Shown here one piece after another: positions 34,936 to 47,753 of a stretch of DNA of 64,000 nucleotides; within the stretch, counting starts at the first letter, position 1, and every line of letters starts with the position of its first letter. The notes beneath the pieces are model-generated. The model did not search any database. It was not told where the DNA came from and saw only the letters and a list, made by a program, of their open reading frames with translations. The DNA is from Triticum aestivum (lineage: Eukaryota; Streptophyta; Magnoliopsida; Poales; Poaceae). The translations under genes were made by a program, and so were the position numbers. The stretch is from NCBI RefSeq assembly GCF_018294505.1, contig NC_057795.1, forward strand, positions 516,415,915-516,479,914. Reading direction: 5' to 3'.

Positions 34936-37200
34936 CAATGATCATCGTTGTATATATCGTGAGAGAAAGATGAAACATGCGTGAATGTGCTAGGGGCATA
35001 CTTTTAGAGGACCTAGAGATAGTTCGTGTGCGTACGTGAAAGGGGCGTAGAGGGGGTGTATGAGATGGAGAGAGAGATGCTCTTTGTTTCTATTTATTAT
35101 GACTAACTTTATATATAGTATAAAAATATAAAAATTCACAGTGCGGAATAAATATCATTGTCGGCACCATGCAATGCAAATTAACGTTCATACTCCTCCA
35201 TATAACTTTGTAATGTTGTATATATGTAGAAATTCTAAAATAATTTTTTGGCCACACTTTGTGTGTTTTTATTCAAAAGGAATGTTGTATGCGAAATAAA
35301 TGTGAAGAGAGGTCTTTTTAGATCAATGGGGTATGTGATGTAACATGTGTGAATGTGTAGTTGATGTAGTTGGCAGGGCCTAGAGAGGTATGTGTGTGTA
35401 TTATGTATTCGAGAGAGGCATGGATAGAGAAGCCAGCGGGGGACGTGGGAGACATAGCACGATAAATGAGAGAGGTCTAGAGAGAGAGAGAGACGAATAT
35501 GATGTCACGGCAAGAGATGCCCTTGAGTTTGTATATGCAAGGGGGAAGGGGATAGAGGCACATGGAGAAAAACTTTTGTCTGGTGTTTGTGTTGGTATGT
35601 GTGGGTGTGAGAAGATAACGAGAACTGGGGCAGAGGGTGTGTCACCGCGTGAGGTCTGGTGGGACGAGGTGAGGCCCTCGGTTCGGTTCCGTCCTGGGCC
35701 ACATTGTTCGGCCCATGATGGATTTAGGGAGACCCATGGAGGACTAGTCATACAAGACAAAGATAGCAGAGTCATGAAGGACTCTGTGGACACTGACAAA
35801 GCCAGCTAGGATTTGTAACTATAGGTCCCCGGACTAAGGTAAACCCTTATCTCTGATATTACTATTAATCCAAGCTAACTTTAAGGGGCATCCTACAAAA
35901 TGCTCTTCTAGAATCATACTCGTCAATTAGGAAGAGAGGTGGAGACAATGCAGGAGACACAAGCTTAAAGATAATGTGCATGTGGGAGACATGTAGGCAA
36001 GTTTATTTATATAGAAAGGGTCGAAGGGGATTGTTCTTGTGTATGCTTTTGAGAGGAAGAGTGCTTGTGATAAAAGTTAGTAAAAACAGTCATAAATGGT
36101 TACGTGAGAGAGGAAGGGTTATATCGAGAGCATGTCTGCGAGAAAGGCACCTCGGGAGAGAGTGTGTGAGCATGTGTGAGATAGCACCGATAGGGAGTGA
36201 AACTACACGTAAAGTACTGATGTACACATTGATTAAAAATATAAATTGTATCCAAATATTAGGATGGGATCATGATATTTGCAATTCACGTAAGGAACGG
36301 TCATTGATCCATCAGACATCTATATTCTATCAAATTTGAGCATGTCGTCTATGTTATTATTCAACATAATTGATCCACATAGTTAGTATTTTGAACTCCG
36401 GACAATGCATCGCTTTAGCAATTGAACATAAATGTGAGTATAGTTCATGTTGTGTGTGTAAACCACATTATACATACAAAAGCTACACAATGAACATCCT
36501 AAATAGCCAGCTATGAACTAGCATACATTTTAATTCAACTTAAGGTGGTTTAAAAAATTCGAATTCAACATGAAGTCCATTCAATTATTTGAATTTGATA
36601 TCATGGCATTTGTAAATCATACCTAAATTATGGGGGCACCAATGTTTGCTCCACTTTTGTACATAATAGTATATATAGTCGTGTACAAAAAAGATTCAAA
36701 TTTACATCCTCCATTCCAAAATAATCGTAGTTACAGGATTTTCAAGTGTCAAAATTTCAAAAAGAAGGGCATAATATGAGGTTTTCAAACATACAAGGTC
36801 AAATTTAACATTGTCTATTTAGGTCAATCCTCAAAGTTCAAGAGTACTCTAAATGTGAATGCTTCTATTTCAAAATTTTGAATGAAGCACCAAAAGAGCC
36901 TCTACTCGCCTGAAACCGCGTGAGACAAATGTTTGGTAGAAGGAAATTACTTTTATAACTCCAACCCGTGAAACCTACCGGCCCAACGTCTAAAGGTCTA
37001 AACCGGGGTTGGTTTGTAGCTTCAGGTAGACGCCATGCAACCGCCTCCGAAAACATTCATACACAATGGACGCCTAAGCACACATGCGTGCGGCCGAAAT
37101 CACTCCTGCCCACTATTTGGGACACCTGGGATTACCATCCTACCCCCGACCCGTAGTAGGTCCGAACTCTAATAGGGGGGCACAGTTTGTACTTTCCAAA
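34936..37200. other. AT-rich intergenic DNA with diverged repeats
   Basis: A motif resembling AACATGxxxGAATGTGTAG followed by AGGGCCTAGAGAG occurs at about 33628, 34975 and 35343, showing old duplication. A GA-rich stretch (35460-35500) underlies a 139-codon ORF at 35390-35809 that has no domain I recognise. Near 36705 (CCTCCATTCCAAAATAATCG) is a decayed Stowaway end. Nothing else supported. Confidence 0.4.
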
Positions 37201-37870
37201 ATTTCAAACAAGTGCGTCCCATCTGTTCAAAAAAACCAAAAACAAGCGCGTCCCAGACCGAAAGATGGTTCTCCTTTAGCTTCCCCCCTCCCCGTCTGAT
37301 TCCCCATTCATACTCCGTGGGCGCCAAAACTACCTCTCCACCAGCCACGATACATAGGCGTCCTCCGCCGGCCACCCCATCCCACCCATCAACCGCTGCC
37401 CTCCTCGGTCACGCCAGAGCCGATACCCCGACGTCATCGTCCACCGCAACCGCAATGCCCTCCATGGCTACTAATTGTAGCCGAGGCCGAGCTGCCTCCA
37501 GGATGCCGATATGCGCCGTACCCGATGCAGTTCAACCACGTCATCCTGCGCCTCACCCCTGCCGCTCCAACTTCACCACCATCTACCGCACCGGAGTTGT
37601 TCCGGCTATGCCGTCCTTCGACTCCTCGGATCTGCTTCCCTTCTGCTGACAGACGGCCACCTCAACACAGCCAACAATTTGGCCATGGGTTCGTCCAACG
37701 CTCTACACTCCTCCAAAACATCGGTTCCCCAGGTAAAAACAAGAAAATCGCCGCAACATCAGGAGCACATAGCACTGGTAACCGGAAATGGTACTCCTCT
37801 TCCCTAATTCGTGCAAATCTTACATGTCTACTTGCATGGTATTCATCCCACAGAAGACACTAGTTGACTG
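37201..37870 (+). other. GC-rich gene-like stretch, not assignable
   Basis: C/CG-rich sequence with overlapping Pro/Ser/Thr-rich frames (37212-37649, 37525-37863). Composition resembles a 5' exon region of a grass gene, or a gene fragment captured by a transposon. No recognised domain; the frame has two competing readings, so I do not call a CDS. Confidence 0.3.
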
Positions 37871-38765
37871 CTTCTTCCTGATACTAGATGTTCCTAGTAA
37901 CTCGTGATGCACAAGGTTTCTCCTAGTATACTATGTCACCTGAGCTAGAGGTCCGATGCCTCCCTGGATTTTAGTTCCAGGTCAGTTGATTCCCAAATTA
38001 AAGGAAGCATTACCCAGCGTAACAGACACTAGTCCGCCTATTACGCCGGGGAAGCAACGCCTCCATGTCTATCTTAGGGGTGTGTGCAGCCTAGGAGCTG
38101 TTGGCACCCGATCTAGAGGTCGGCCGGGATTAAAGGGATGGCTGGGGGGTGCTGCCAAGCACGGCGGTGGTGTGATGTTGAGGGGAGGGCGGGGCAGCGG
38201 AGGCAGGGGTCTGGGCCGATGGTCGCTGGCAGTTCGAGAAAGATCATCAACAGTGACTAGCGGGATGTAGACGAAGGCCATCCGCCCTTTCCTTATAGAC
38301 CGGACGGTTCATAAAAAAATCGACTGACCTATTTATTTTCAGTCGACTGTTATTTTGATAGGACCACATGTTATGGTGTGCTCGAGGAGTACCTGCATTT
38401 TCCAGCCATCCATGTGCTCATATATTACAAAATCATACGGAGTAGAATCTAATTCTTTTTTGCCATGCAATGTTGTAGAGCTATCATATGTCCCGTGTCA
38501 TTTATTTTTCAGCCATGTACTATGTGCTTCTTTTACAGTGCACTAGTTCTGCACACACTTCACCCATACTCTCACTATTGTCTTTTTATGCATCGGCATT
38601 TCAGACTCTACCAACCGCTTGATAGAAGCACAAAATAAAAGAGATGAGCAGCTCCAGATTTCTTTGGGCTTAGGCAAGACATGTTTCAGCCTTATAAGGG
38701 GTGCAGTCTTAGCAGATGGAGATTGTAAACGTAGCTCTAGAGTTGATGACCTCGCTCGCCATGAA
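37871..38765. other. intergenic DNA, no gene seen
   Basis: A G-rich patch at 38100-38240 gives Gly/Arg-rich ORFs on both strands (37956-38270 and the complement), a sign of composition, not coding. A short repeat TCGACTG occurs either side of ATTTATTTTC at about 38320-38347. Otherwise nothing recognisable. Confidence 0.4.
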
Positions 38766-39235
38766 CACTACAAAAAAAGACATATCCGTGACATTTTGGG
38801 CCAAACGAAAAAAAAAATTGTCATACTTATGACACTTCTATGACATTAATTGTGACAAAACCCGGTATCATCATAGATGTGGTGGGCTCCTACTTCTATG
38901 ACAAAAAATCATGATAGAAAATGGGCTTTTCGTCCTGGGCGGGCCGGAGACATAGCTGCATGACATTCTTTGGGCCGTCCATGACGGAAAAAACCGTGGT
39001 AGAAGCGAGGGCGAGGAAATTTTTGGGAGTTCCTGGTTACGGTGGGTGGTCGGGGGCTGAGCGATGCACGTTTCACTCGTACACGTACGCTCGTGTGTGC
39101 GAGGCATTGGGCTCTAACTGAACCCGAGTGAGGTGTCGCCTAACTGAACCTGAGCGATTGCATTGCAGGCTACGCGTTACTGAACCCGAGCAATCGAGCG
39201 ATTCCTTCGCTACTGCTGCTAACTGAAGCCGATCG

Positions 39236-39720
39236 ATGCTGCCTCTGGATGAATAGTGAGTGTTGCAGGGGGGGTTGGATGAACAGTGAGCGTTGCGGGG
39301 GGGTTTGGATGAACAGTGAGTGGTGGGGATGGATGAATAGGACCCCGTAGTGTTGCCTCTGGATGAACAGGACCCCGATCGATTGAGCCGGTTGGGGCTG
39401 GATGAACAGGACCTCGTGGAGGGCTGGATGAACAAGACGACCCCGTGGAGGGCTGGATGAACAGTAGATAGTGGAGGGGTGGATGAATAGTAGCCCATGG
39501 AGGGGTGGTTGAACAGGAGCCCGTGGAGAGGGGTGGTTGAACAGTAGCCGGTGGAGTAGCGCGCGATGGAGGCTGGATGAATAGGAGCCTGTGGATGAAC
39601 AGTCGTAGGTGGAGGCTGGAGGAGGTCGACAGTGGATGAATAGTAGCCTGTGGAGGCCGGAGGAGGTCGACGGTGGAGATGAACAGTATACCGTGGAGTC
39701 CCGTTTTGTAGTACGCCACA
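39236..39720. repeat. irregular minisatellite (GGATGAACAGT-type units)
   Basis: More than a dozen units carry a core GGATGAACAG or GGTTGAACAG, separated by G-rich linkers such as CCCGTGGAGGGGT. Unit length varies between about 25 and 50 bp. Apparent ORFs on the minus strand (Ser/Pro/His repeats) are translations of the repeat, not conserved protein. Confidence 0.75.
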
Positions 39721-40366
39721 CCCCTTCCGATGAACAGGACCCCCATTTCAACCATAGCGCTCCAACACAAGTTCGTTTCATCCGTTTTGCGGTACGCCAC
39801 ACCCCTCCCAATCAACAGGACCCCGTTTCAACCGTAGGAGGTCCAACACAAGTCTGTTTCCTCCGTTTTGTGGTACACCAGACCCGTCCTGATGAACAGG
39901 ATCCCGTTTCGAACGTGGTCGGTCAAACACAAGGTCGTTTTCTCCGTTCTGCGGTACGCCAGGCCTCGTTTACATCGCCTGTTCCATCCAAGCCGGTTGG
40001 CTCCCACGCGTTCTGTTGCTTCCCGATGAATATGACACATTCCGTTGCCTCCCAATGAACACGACGCATTCCGTTGCCTCTCCATGAACACGACGACGAC
40101 GCGGTTTCTCCGTTCCGACCCAGCCATGTACACGAGCCATGGCCATACGTATGCGCGAGTAGGCGTTCGAGACCCCACCCATATGTACGTACATGGCCGT
40201 ATTTACTTTCTTGCACCCTGGTCATTGTACGTACGTGTACATGCTACGTGCGCACCTCAACTACGACACGTGTGCGCCTCTACTTCGACCAGTATGTATG
40301 TACACGTTCATGACCAGAATGACAATGCTACGTACGCTTCGACCAAGTGGGTCCCGACTGTCAGAC

Positions 40367-40600
40367 AATTCCTTACGTGCGAAGATGTAGCTGGTGGGTC
40401 CCAGCAGTCAGGGGGGCGAATCGTTTTTTTTTGCCTGGAAGCACTTCCTTGCATGCGAAGATATAGCTGGTGGGTCCCAGTAGTCAGGGGCGATTCTTTT
40501 CTTTGCCCATAATATGGACGCACTTCCTTGCATGCGAAGATGTAGCTGGTAGGTCCCACCAGCCAGGGGAACGTTTTTTTTTCGCGAAATATGGTGGCCC
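40367..40600. repeat. three tandem units of about 77 bp
   Basis: Units begin CTTGCATGCGAAGAT and continue TAGCTGGTGGGTCCCAG and AGTCAGGGG; starts are near 40367, 40444 and 40520. A fourth, diverged unit resumes after the copia insertion at 51967. This is subterminal repeat structure of the CACTA element. Confidence 0.65.
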
Positions 40601-40614
40601 GTCCGGTGGGTCCC

Positions 40615-42286
40615 TGAAAGTGCAACTATCCCTATTAGGTGGTTTTGGTAATTGCTAACAACATATAGCTCATTGAGCTAATGTTATTTCAAGATAAATA
40701 TTTCAGGAAAGCTCAATGATTGGCATGGCATGGATGAGCAAAGTGGACCCCTCAGAATACTAAGGACAAAAGGATTGGCTCAAGCTCAAAGCACAAAACT
40801 CTACATTTTCCATTTTAGTGATCCAAGATCACATTGAGTCTATAGGAAAAGCCAATACTATCAAGGGGGGATGAGGTGTTGCTTAATGAGTTTCTTACTC
40901 AAAGTGCTTAGTGATATGCTCCAAAAACGCTCAACTACTTTCTCACATCCACATTTGTCCCAAACCAAAAGTCTAACTCGGCCCTACCGAATCTTTCTAT
41001 CCGGTGCCACCGAGTTCGGTTGACATAGCCAGTGCCATAAACCCTAGTCTTTTTCGTCTCACCGATAGGGATCTCGGTCTCACCGAGATGGGATTGTAAT
41101 CTCTCTGTTTCCCTTTGTAACGTTTCGGCCAAACCGAGATGAGCGATCGGTCCCACCGAGACTGCAATGCAAACTCACTGTTTCCCTTCCGTAACATTTT
41201 GGTCCAACCGATATGAGTGAATCGGTCCCACCGAGTTTTCCTGACCAACTCTCTGTGTGTCTATTACCAAAATCGGTCTCACCGAGTTTGTGTAATCGGT
41301 CTCACCGAGATTATGTTATGCCCTAACCCTAACCATATCGGTCCCATCGAGTTGACATGTCGGTCCCACGAAATTCCTAACGGTCACATTATTTACTAAA
41401 TCGGTCCGATCGAGTTTCACGATTCGGTCCCACCGAGTTTGGTAAGTTGTGTGTAACGGTTAGAATTTGTGTGGAGGCTATATATACCCCTCCACCCACT
41501 CTCATTCATTGAGAGAGCCATCAGAACCTGCCTACACTTCCAACATACATTTTCTGAGAGAGAACCACCTACACTTGTGTTGGGGTCAAGATATTCCATT
41601 CCTACCACATAAATCTTGATCTCTAGCCTTCCCCAAGTTGCTTTCCACTCAAATATTCTTTCCACCAAATCCAAATCCTCTGAGAGAGAGTTGAGTGTTG
41701 GGGAGACTATCATTTGAAGCACAAGAGCAAGGAGTTCATCATCAACACACCATTTGTTATTTCTTGCAGAGTGGTGTCTCCTAGATTGGCTAGGTGTCAC
41801 TTGGGAGCCTCCGACAAGATTGTGGAGTTGAACCAAGGAGTTTGTAAGGGCAACGAGATCGCCTACTTCATGAAGATCTACACTAGTGAGGCAAGTCCTT
41901 CGTGGGCGAGGACCATGGTTGGATAGACAAGGTCACTTTTTCTTGGACCCTTCGTGGGTGGAGCCCTCCGTGGACTCGTGCAACCGTTACCCTTCGTGGG
42001 TTGAAGTCTCCATCGACGTGGATGTACGATAGCACCACCTATCGGAACCACAGCTAAAAAATCTTCGTATCAACATTGCGTTTGCTTCCTCAAACTCCTC
42101 CATTTACCTTCATATGCAATTGTTTTACATTCTACTGCTATACCCTTAGAATTGCATGTGTAGGTTGATTGCTTGACTTGTGCTAAGTTGCTAAACTCTG
42201 CCAAGAACTAAAATTGGGAAAGGCTAGATTTTTATTTGGTCAAGTAGTTTAATCACCCCCCCTCTAGACATACTTTCGATCCTACA
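40615..42286 (+). repeat. 5' LTR of the Maximus/SIRE-like element
   Basis: It starts TGAAAGTGCAACTATCCC and ends TTTCGATCCTACA. TATATATA is at 41479-41486. Upstream, from about 40980 to 41450, sits a cluster of TCGGTCYCACCGAG motifs (see findings). Confidence 0.85.
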
Positions 42287-42288
42287 AG

Positions 42289-42300
42289 TGGTATCAGAGC
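42289..42300 (+). promoter_or_regulatory. primer-binding site
   Basis: TGGTATCAGAGC, two bases after the 5' LTR, complementary to initiator methionine tRNA and intact. Confidence 0.85.
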
Positions 42301-42371
42301 TTTGGTCTCCATTTGCTTTGATTTCCATAGCTTTTGGTGGTCATAGCCTTGGTTTCACAACCTAGGAGAGT

Positions 42372-45300
42372 ATGGCGTCTAGCGAGGGAAATTACCACCG
42401 TAGAGGTCCTTACTTTGATGGTACTAATTTTGCTAGTTGGAAGCATAAGATGAAAATGCATATTCTTAGACATAACCCCGCCGTTTGGGCTATTGTGTGT
42501 ATTGGCTTGCAAGGTGAATTCTTTGATGGGAGAGAACCAAACCGTGAAGCTACCGCTGAAGAGTTGAAGATGCTGCAATACAATGCTCAAGCTTGTGATA
42601 TTCTCTTCAACAGATTGTGCCCCAAAGAATTAAACAAAATCAGCCGTCTTGAGAATGCAAAGGAAATTTGGGATACTTTGATTGACATGCACGAAGGTAC
42701 CGACTCCGTCAAGGAGTCCAAATTGGATGTGCTTCAAAGTCAACTTGACAAGTTCAAAATGAAGGATGGTGAAGGCGTCGCTGAAATGTACTCTAGGCTT
42801 GCTCTCATCACAAATGAGATTGCCGGCTTAGCAAGTGAAGAGATGACCGATAAATTCATCATCAAGAAGATCCTAAGAGCCTTGGATGGAAAATATCATA
42901 CTATGTGCACATTGATCCAAATGATGCCCAATTACAAAGATCTCAAGCCAACGGAAGTCATTGCAAGAATTGTTGCTCATGAGATGTCACTCAAGGATAA
43001 GGAAGAGCTCCACAACAAGTCAAGTGGTTCTTACAAAGCGTCATGTGAAGCTCCCACATCATCAAGTGAGAAATAAACCTTCAATGAAAAATTGAGCCTA
43101 ATGGTGAAGAACTGCAACAAATTCTACAAGACTAGAACAAGGAAAGAAGTTCCAGGTCAAGGTCCTATAATGACAAAAGATCTTCTAGTCGTGAGCGTAA
43201 TTGCTACAATTGTGGAAGACCCGGACACTATTCCAATGAGTGTATGGCTCCCTACAAAAGAAGAAAAGATTCTCTAAAAAGGAGTAGAAGAGAAGAATCA
43301 CCATCAAGAGAAAGAAGGAGTAGAGATGATCATTCTGAACAAAGAACATCCCGGAGAAGCAAGGATTCGTAAAGGAAGGACAAGTCATCAAGGATCTACA
43401 CAAAACAAAGACATCAAGCTCATGTTGGTGAATGGGTATCCGGCTCCGACTTCGACAATCACTCCGAGACAAGCTATCACTCCGACTCCGAATATACTCA
43501 AGATGAAGGTGTTGTCGGTCTAGCACTTGTGTCAACCAACTCCTACGACATATTTGACTCACCAAATGAAGAAATTGGAAGATGCTTCATGGCTAAAGGC
43601 CCAAAGGTATCACACCCCGAGTATGTTGATTTCAATAGTGATGAAGATGACTTGTTATGTGATGATGATTTACTTGTTGACAACTCTAGTGATGAATACT
43701 ACGATGAAACGTAAAAAAATCATGCTAATCAAGATAAAACGAATGACGATGAAAAGGAGAAGATTGAGCGCCTAACTAAAGAACTAAACACTCTTAAGTT
43801 AGCTCATGAAACTATCTTGGCAGATCATCGAGAAATTTTAAAGACTCGTGAGAAGTTACGCTTTGAAAAGCTCAACCTTGAGCAAGAGCATGAGTTTTTA
43901 AAGGCAATCAATGATGATCTTCGCAAGAAAATTTCTTCTTACATTGCCAAGCATTTACTCATATCTACTTACATGCCACAAGTCAAGTCTAGTAACAAGA
44001 ACAAGAAAGATTCTTCTTATAGTAGTAACAATAATCATGCTAAATCCAATGTTGTTGCTTCTAGTAATTATCTTGATTCCACTAATGATTCTCTTAGCCA
44101 AGTTACACTTGAGCAAGAAAATAGCTTATTCAAGGGAATTATAGAGAAAGGTGTTTACAAGAGCCTTGCCGAAAGTAAGCAATTCGAGAAAATTGTATGT
44201 AAGCAACACTACTAGAAAAAGGTCTACTAGTGGCGCACCTATTTTGGCTACTAATGGCTCACTATAGGTGCGCCACTAGCATCACGCCATTAGATTTTTT
44301 TTACTAATGGCGCACCACTGGTGCGCCATTAGTGTACCAGATACTAATGGCGCACCTATAGTGCGCCATTAGTATGCCTAGAGGTGCGCCATTACTATCT
44401 GACTTAGTAATGGCGCACCACATAGAAGTGCGCCATTACTAACAATTTTTTTCCAAAAAAAATTTCAAATTTTTTTTTCATTTTTTTCTTAATCTCGGGT
44501 CACTATGGCTTAATCTCAAGTCAAATCGCACTCCATGGTCAAACTTCCCGAAAGGTCACCCATCCTCACACTACTCCAGACCAAGCACGCTTAACTTCAA
44601 AGTTCTATCCAACCCCAACACCAGCTCACTTAACAGACACTTGTTGATATATCTAACATATCAATCCTATTAAACCTTGTTGATCTTTAGCACTTTGTTC
44701 ATGTTCATGAGTGTGATGAAATTTTGAAAAAATATTTCAAACTTTCATTCATATTACATATCATATTCTGAATATTTTTTCCAAAAAAAATTGAAACTAA
44801 TTTTTTTCTGTTACTAGTGGTGCGCCACTAGTAAGTTTGAATTTTTTTTCCATTTTCCCCCTCTAGATCTTAAAAGCCACGTAACTTTTTTCTGTTAGGT
44901 TTTTGCGGATTTTGAAAATGTTTAACGGGGTTCCACAAGTTAAATTTAGATATAACTTTTTGAGTAGATGAATTTTCATATAAAAAACTTTTTAATCTGA
45001 GTTCATATGCAAAAGTTATGCCCATTTTACAAATTCCAGAGAGATTTTGCAAATAAAGTCGAAACTCATATTTGTAACTTTTCCCAACAACTAGACCACA
45101 TATCACATTGGAAACTTATTTTTTTTATTTTTTTGACATTTTCTTTTATATTTTTTTGAAACTGAAAAGGCAGTCCACAGGGTGGGTGCGTTCGGTGGAA
45201 TTTTTGGTCAAATTTAGTAATGGCGCACCGTGGGTGTGGTGCACCATTACTAGTTAAAACTAGTAATGGCGCACCACACCCACGGTGCACCATTACTAAC

Positions 45301-45964
45301 TTTAAAAAAAGATTTGCTAGTAGTGGTGCACCGAGGGTGCGGTGCGCCATTACTAGTTTTGAAAATAGAAAAAAAATTGTTAGTAGTGGCGCACCGAGGG
45401 TGTGGTGCACCATTACTAGTTTAACTAGTAATGGCGCACTATACCCTGGTGCGCCATTACTAGTTTTGAAAAAAATTAAAAAAATTTGTTACTAGTGGTG
45501 CACCGAGGGTGTGGTGCGCCATTAGTATTTGGAGTTTAATGGCGTACCTATATGTGGTGCGCCACTAGTATATAGTAGTGGCACACCACATATGTGGTGC
45601 TCCATTAATGTCCATATTATCTATAACCCTTTTCCTTGTAGTGCAAGGACGGCACCGGAAGAATCAAGGTGTTGGTTTTGAACGAAAGTTCAATGCCAAT
45701 GGAGTTGAGTGGGAAGTAGATCAATACCCCAAGACGAAGTTTGTTCCTCAACAAGAGAAGTATGATCCTACTTCTTTCAAAGGTACACAAGCTCAAGATG
45801 ATCTTCCACCACAAGACCACAAGCAAAAAGGCAAGGACAAGCTTCAAGAGGAGATTGATGCATTTGAAGAAGCTCCTAAGGCGTGGTTAAGTGGGTTCCC
45901 AAGACTACATCAAGTTCAACTTCAACAAGTACAACTACAACTCCAAGGAATCCCATCAAGATGA
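42372..45964 (+). pseudogene. copia gag, frameshifted and split by a CACTA element
   Basis: The first 234 residues (42372-43076) form the copia gag core (YFDGTNFASWKHKMKMH, LKPTEVIARIVAHEMSLKD). After a stop the protein continues in other frames: a CCHC zinc knuckle (CYNCGRPGHYSNEC, 43202-43243) with Arg/Ser-rich flanks, an acidic stretch (DEDD...DNSSDEYYDE, about 43640-43710), and a coiled-coil region (43817-44206). It resumes at 45644 after the CACTA element with the same frame context (GVGFERKFNANGVEWEVDQY). No pol reading follows 45964. Several indels plus the insertion make it nonfunctional. Confidence 0.8.
44207..45643. mobile_element. non-autonomous CACTA transposon, complete
   Basis: It begins CACTACTAGAAAAAGG and ends (reverse complement) CACTACAAGGAAAAGG. 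It is flanked by a 3-bp duplication, CAA (44204-44206, 45644-45646), as expected for CACTA. Both subterminal regions carry many copies of ACTAATGGCGCACC and its complement (about ten on each side), which are likely transposase binding sites. At 1437 bp it encodes no transposase. It lies in the gag of the Maximus-like element; removing it restores the reading across the junction. Confidence 0.92.
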
Positions 45965-47753
45965 TGTGGATCCCAAAGAAGAAGAATTAGAGAGTTCTTG
46001 AGGGTGACTCTGCCAACATACTTCACTCATATCATTTTGTCAAGGACAAGTGCAATCAACTTCCACATCTTGCACTAGTTCAAGGAGTCACAAACCCTCT
46101 TGTTGGTAAGACAAGGGACAAGGTAACCTATTGCTTTCATGGACATCATCTTGTGTGTGCATAAACTCTATGTCTATGGATATCCTTGTTTGTTCCTTGT
46201 GGGACTAACCCGTCTAGGTATTGAAAGTGCAACTCACTCCAATGGATTGCTCCAAATGATCTTCATCAACATTGAGCATCCACATCTTGAACATCTACAT
46301 GAAGTCATCATCGACAAAACCCAAGGTTAGTTCATCCCTGTTAGGGGGGATCTCACATCTAGGGGGGAGCTTTACTCTAAGAATTGAGCTAAAGCAACTC
46401 TAATGGTGTGAACACAACAATGCTTTATGTAAAAGTGGTAACCCCACTTGTGCTTAAACGATGAGTATGACCTATGATCAAATGTTCTCATTTGACTCCT
46501 AAGTCAATATACTCATATATAGATGACCTAGTCATCGCCAATTGTTTGATAGATGCTAGAGCTGTTTGTGCATGATTTGCCACATATTTCATTTGCCATT
46601 TTATTGTGTGAGCATGTTGGTTGCATATTTTACTCATTTGATGACATCCACTTGTTGTTTTGATTGTTTGGTTTCTTTTCTTTTGCCAAGTGGATGGACA
46701 AGAATGGCTAAGAACCCTCTCCAGCTATCTATGTTTTTCTTGTCTCAAGTTCTATTTATGCTACATCACAAAGTTTGATCAAGTCAGATTCGAACCACTA
46801 TGTGTGAGGAGCACTCGGAGTCCCCGATTCGTCATAGACTTAAGCTTCCAAAACCTCTTTGTGCATTTCGGGCTGACCGATTCACCCTTTCAGTCATACC
46901 GAGATCACTAAGTTGATCTAGGTTTTCATTCTCGATGCAACCAATTAGAACGTTTCGGTCACACTGAGTTGCAGTAATTGCTCGCAGTTTTTCATCTCGG
47001 TGCCACCGAGTTGTTCCACTCGGTCACACCAACAGGGTCAGGCTAAATATACTCACGGGTCAAAATTTGGAAATTTTTTCAAAACTCTTCTCCCGCGCGT
47101 AGCCTGCTCTGCCTCTTCGGGTCTCCGGATCGTCCTCACGCCGCCAGTGACCTCCCACCGCTGGTCTCCACCGCCGTCAACGGCATTCTGCCCCGCCGTT
47201 GCCGCCGTTGCAAGTTCACCGCCGAGTTAGGGTATGAACTTGAAACTTTGTTCTATTCTTTAACTCCGATTCCTAGCACATTGTTTTCCCATGATTCCTC
47301 CCACGTATGAAATCTTCCTGTCTAGCGAAAGCATTCTGTAGATTATATTTGATTTGAAAATTTAGGGTTAGGTTTCCGCCGAAATCATCTTGGACCGACC
47401 GAGTTGTAGAAATCGGTCTCACCGATTTGGCTTAAGCCTTTGCACATGTGATTTTTGGTCGGACCGAGAATTGCAAATCGGTGTGACCGTGATCGATTAT
47501 CTGTGAAACCCTAGCAGTCTCGGTGCCACCAAACAGTGACTCATTCTGACCGAGTTCACTAGTTTAGGTTCCAAAAACTGCTTTGGTATCATCAATTTTA
47601 CAAATCAGTAGCTTCGAAATGTTTTCTGTGGAAAACTAAAACTAAGTTTTTGACTCGATTGTTTTGCAAAAACCTCTATACTTTGTGATGCTCATCTACT
47701 CTACCTCATCTATATCTATTCACAGGGTCTACTGTCAGTGAGTTTGCCTGAAG
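45965..47753 (+). other. internal spacer upstream of the second ORF
   Basis: No pol motifs are present. From about 46850 to 47560 it contains CGGT-N3-ACCG type motifs (for example CTCGGTGCCACCGAG near 47000 and ATCGGTCTCACCGAT near 47411) like those in the LTR. A CG-rich block at 47090-47225 resembles a leader sequence, then AT-rich DNA leads to the ATG at 47754. Confidence 0.6.

Larger units (their letters stand above)
38766..40614 (+). mobile_element. CACTA transposon end, interrupted by copia element
   Basis: CACTACAAAAAAAGACATAT at 38766 is a CACTA terminus, followed by subterminal sequence with repeated TATGACA/TGTGACA motifs. The element continues through repeat-rich sequence to 40614. 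There the copia element (40615-51966) is inserted with TSD GTCCC, and it resumes at 51972-52319. No closing TAGTG end was found before the next LTR at 52320, so the right end is deleted. The preceding GAA (38763-38765) could be one TSD copy. No transposase is encoded. Confidence 0.65.

Noticed and set aside
35390..35809. 139-codon ORF
   Set aside because: Lies in GA/TG-rich diverged repeats, with a comparable ORF on the opposite strand; no recognisable motif.
37212..37863. 145- and 112-codon ORFs in GC-rich DNA
   Set aside because: Overlapping frames, Pro/Ser/Thr low complexity, no homology recognised; kept only as a gene-like stretch.
39170..39815. 200-codon minus-strand ORFs
   Set aside because: Two frames of similar length over the same minisatellite; repeat translation.
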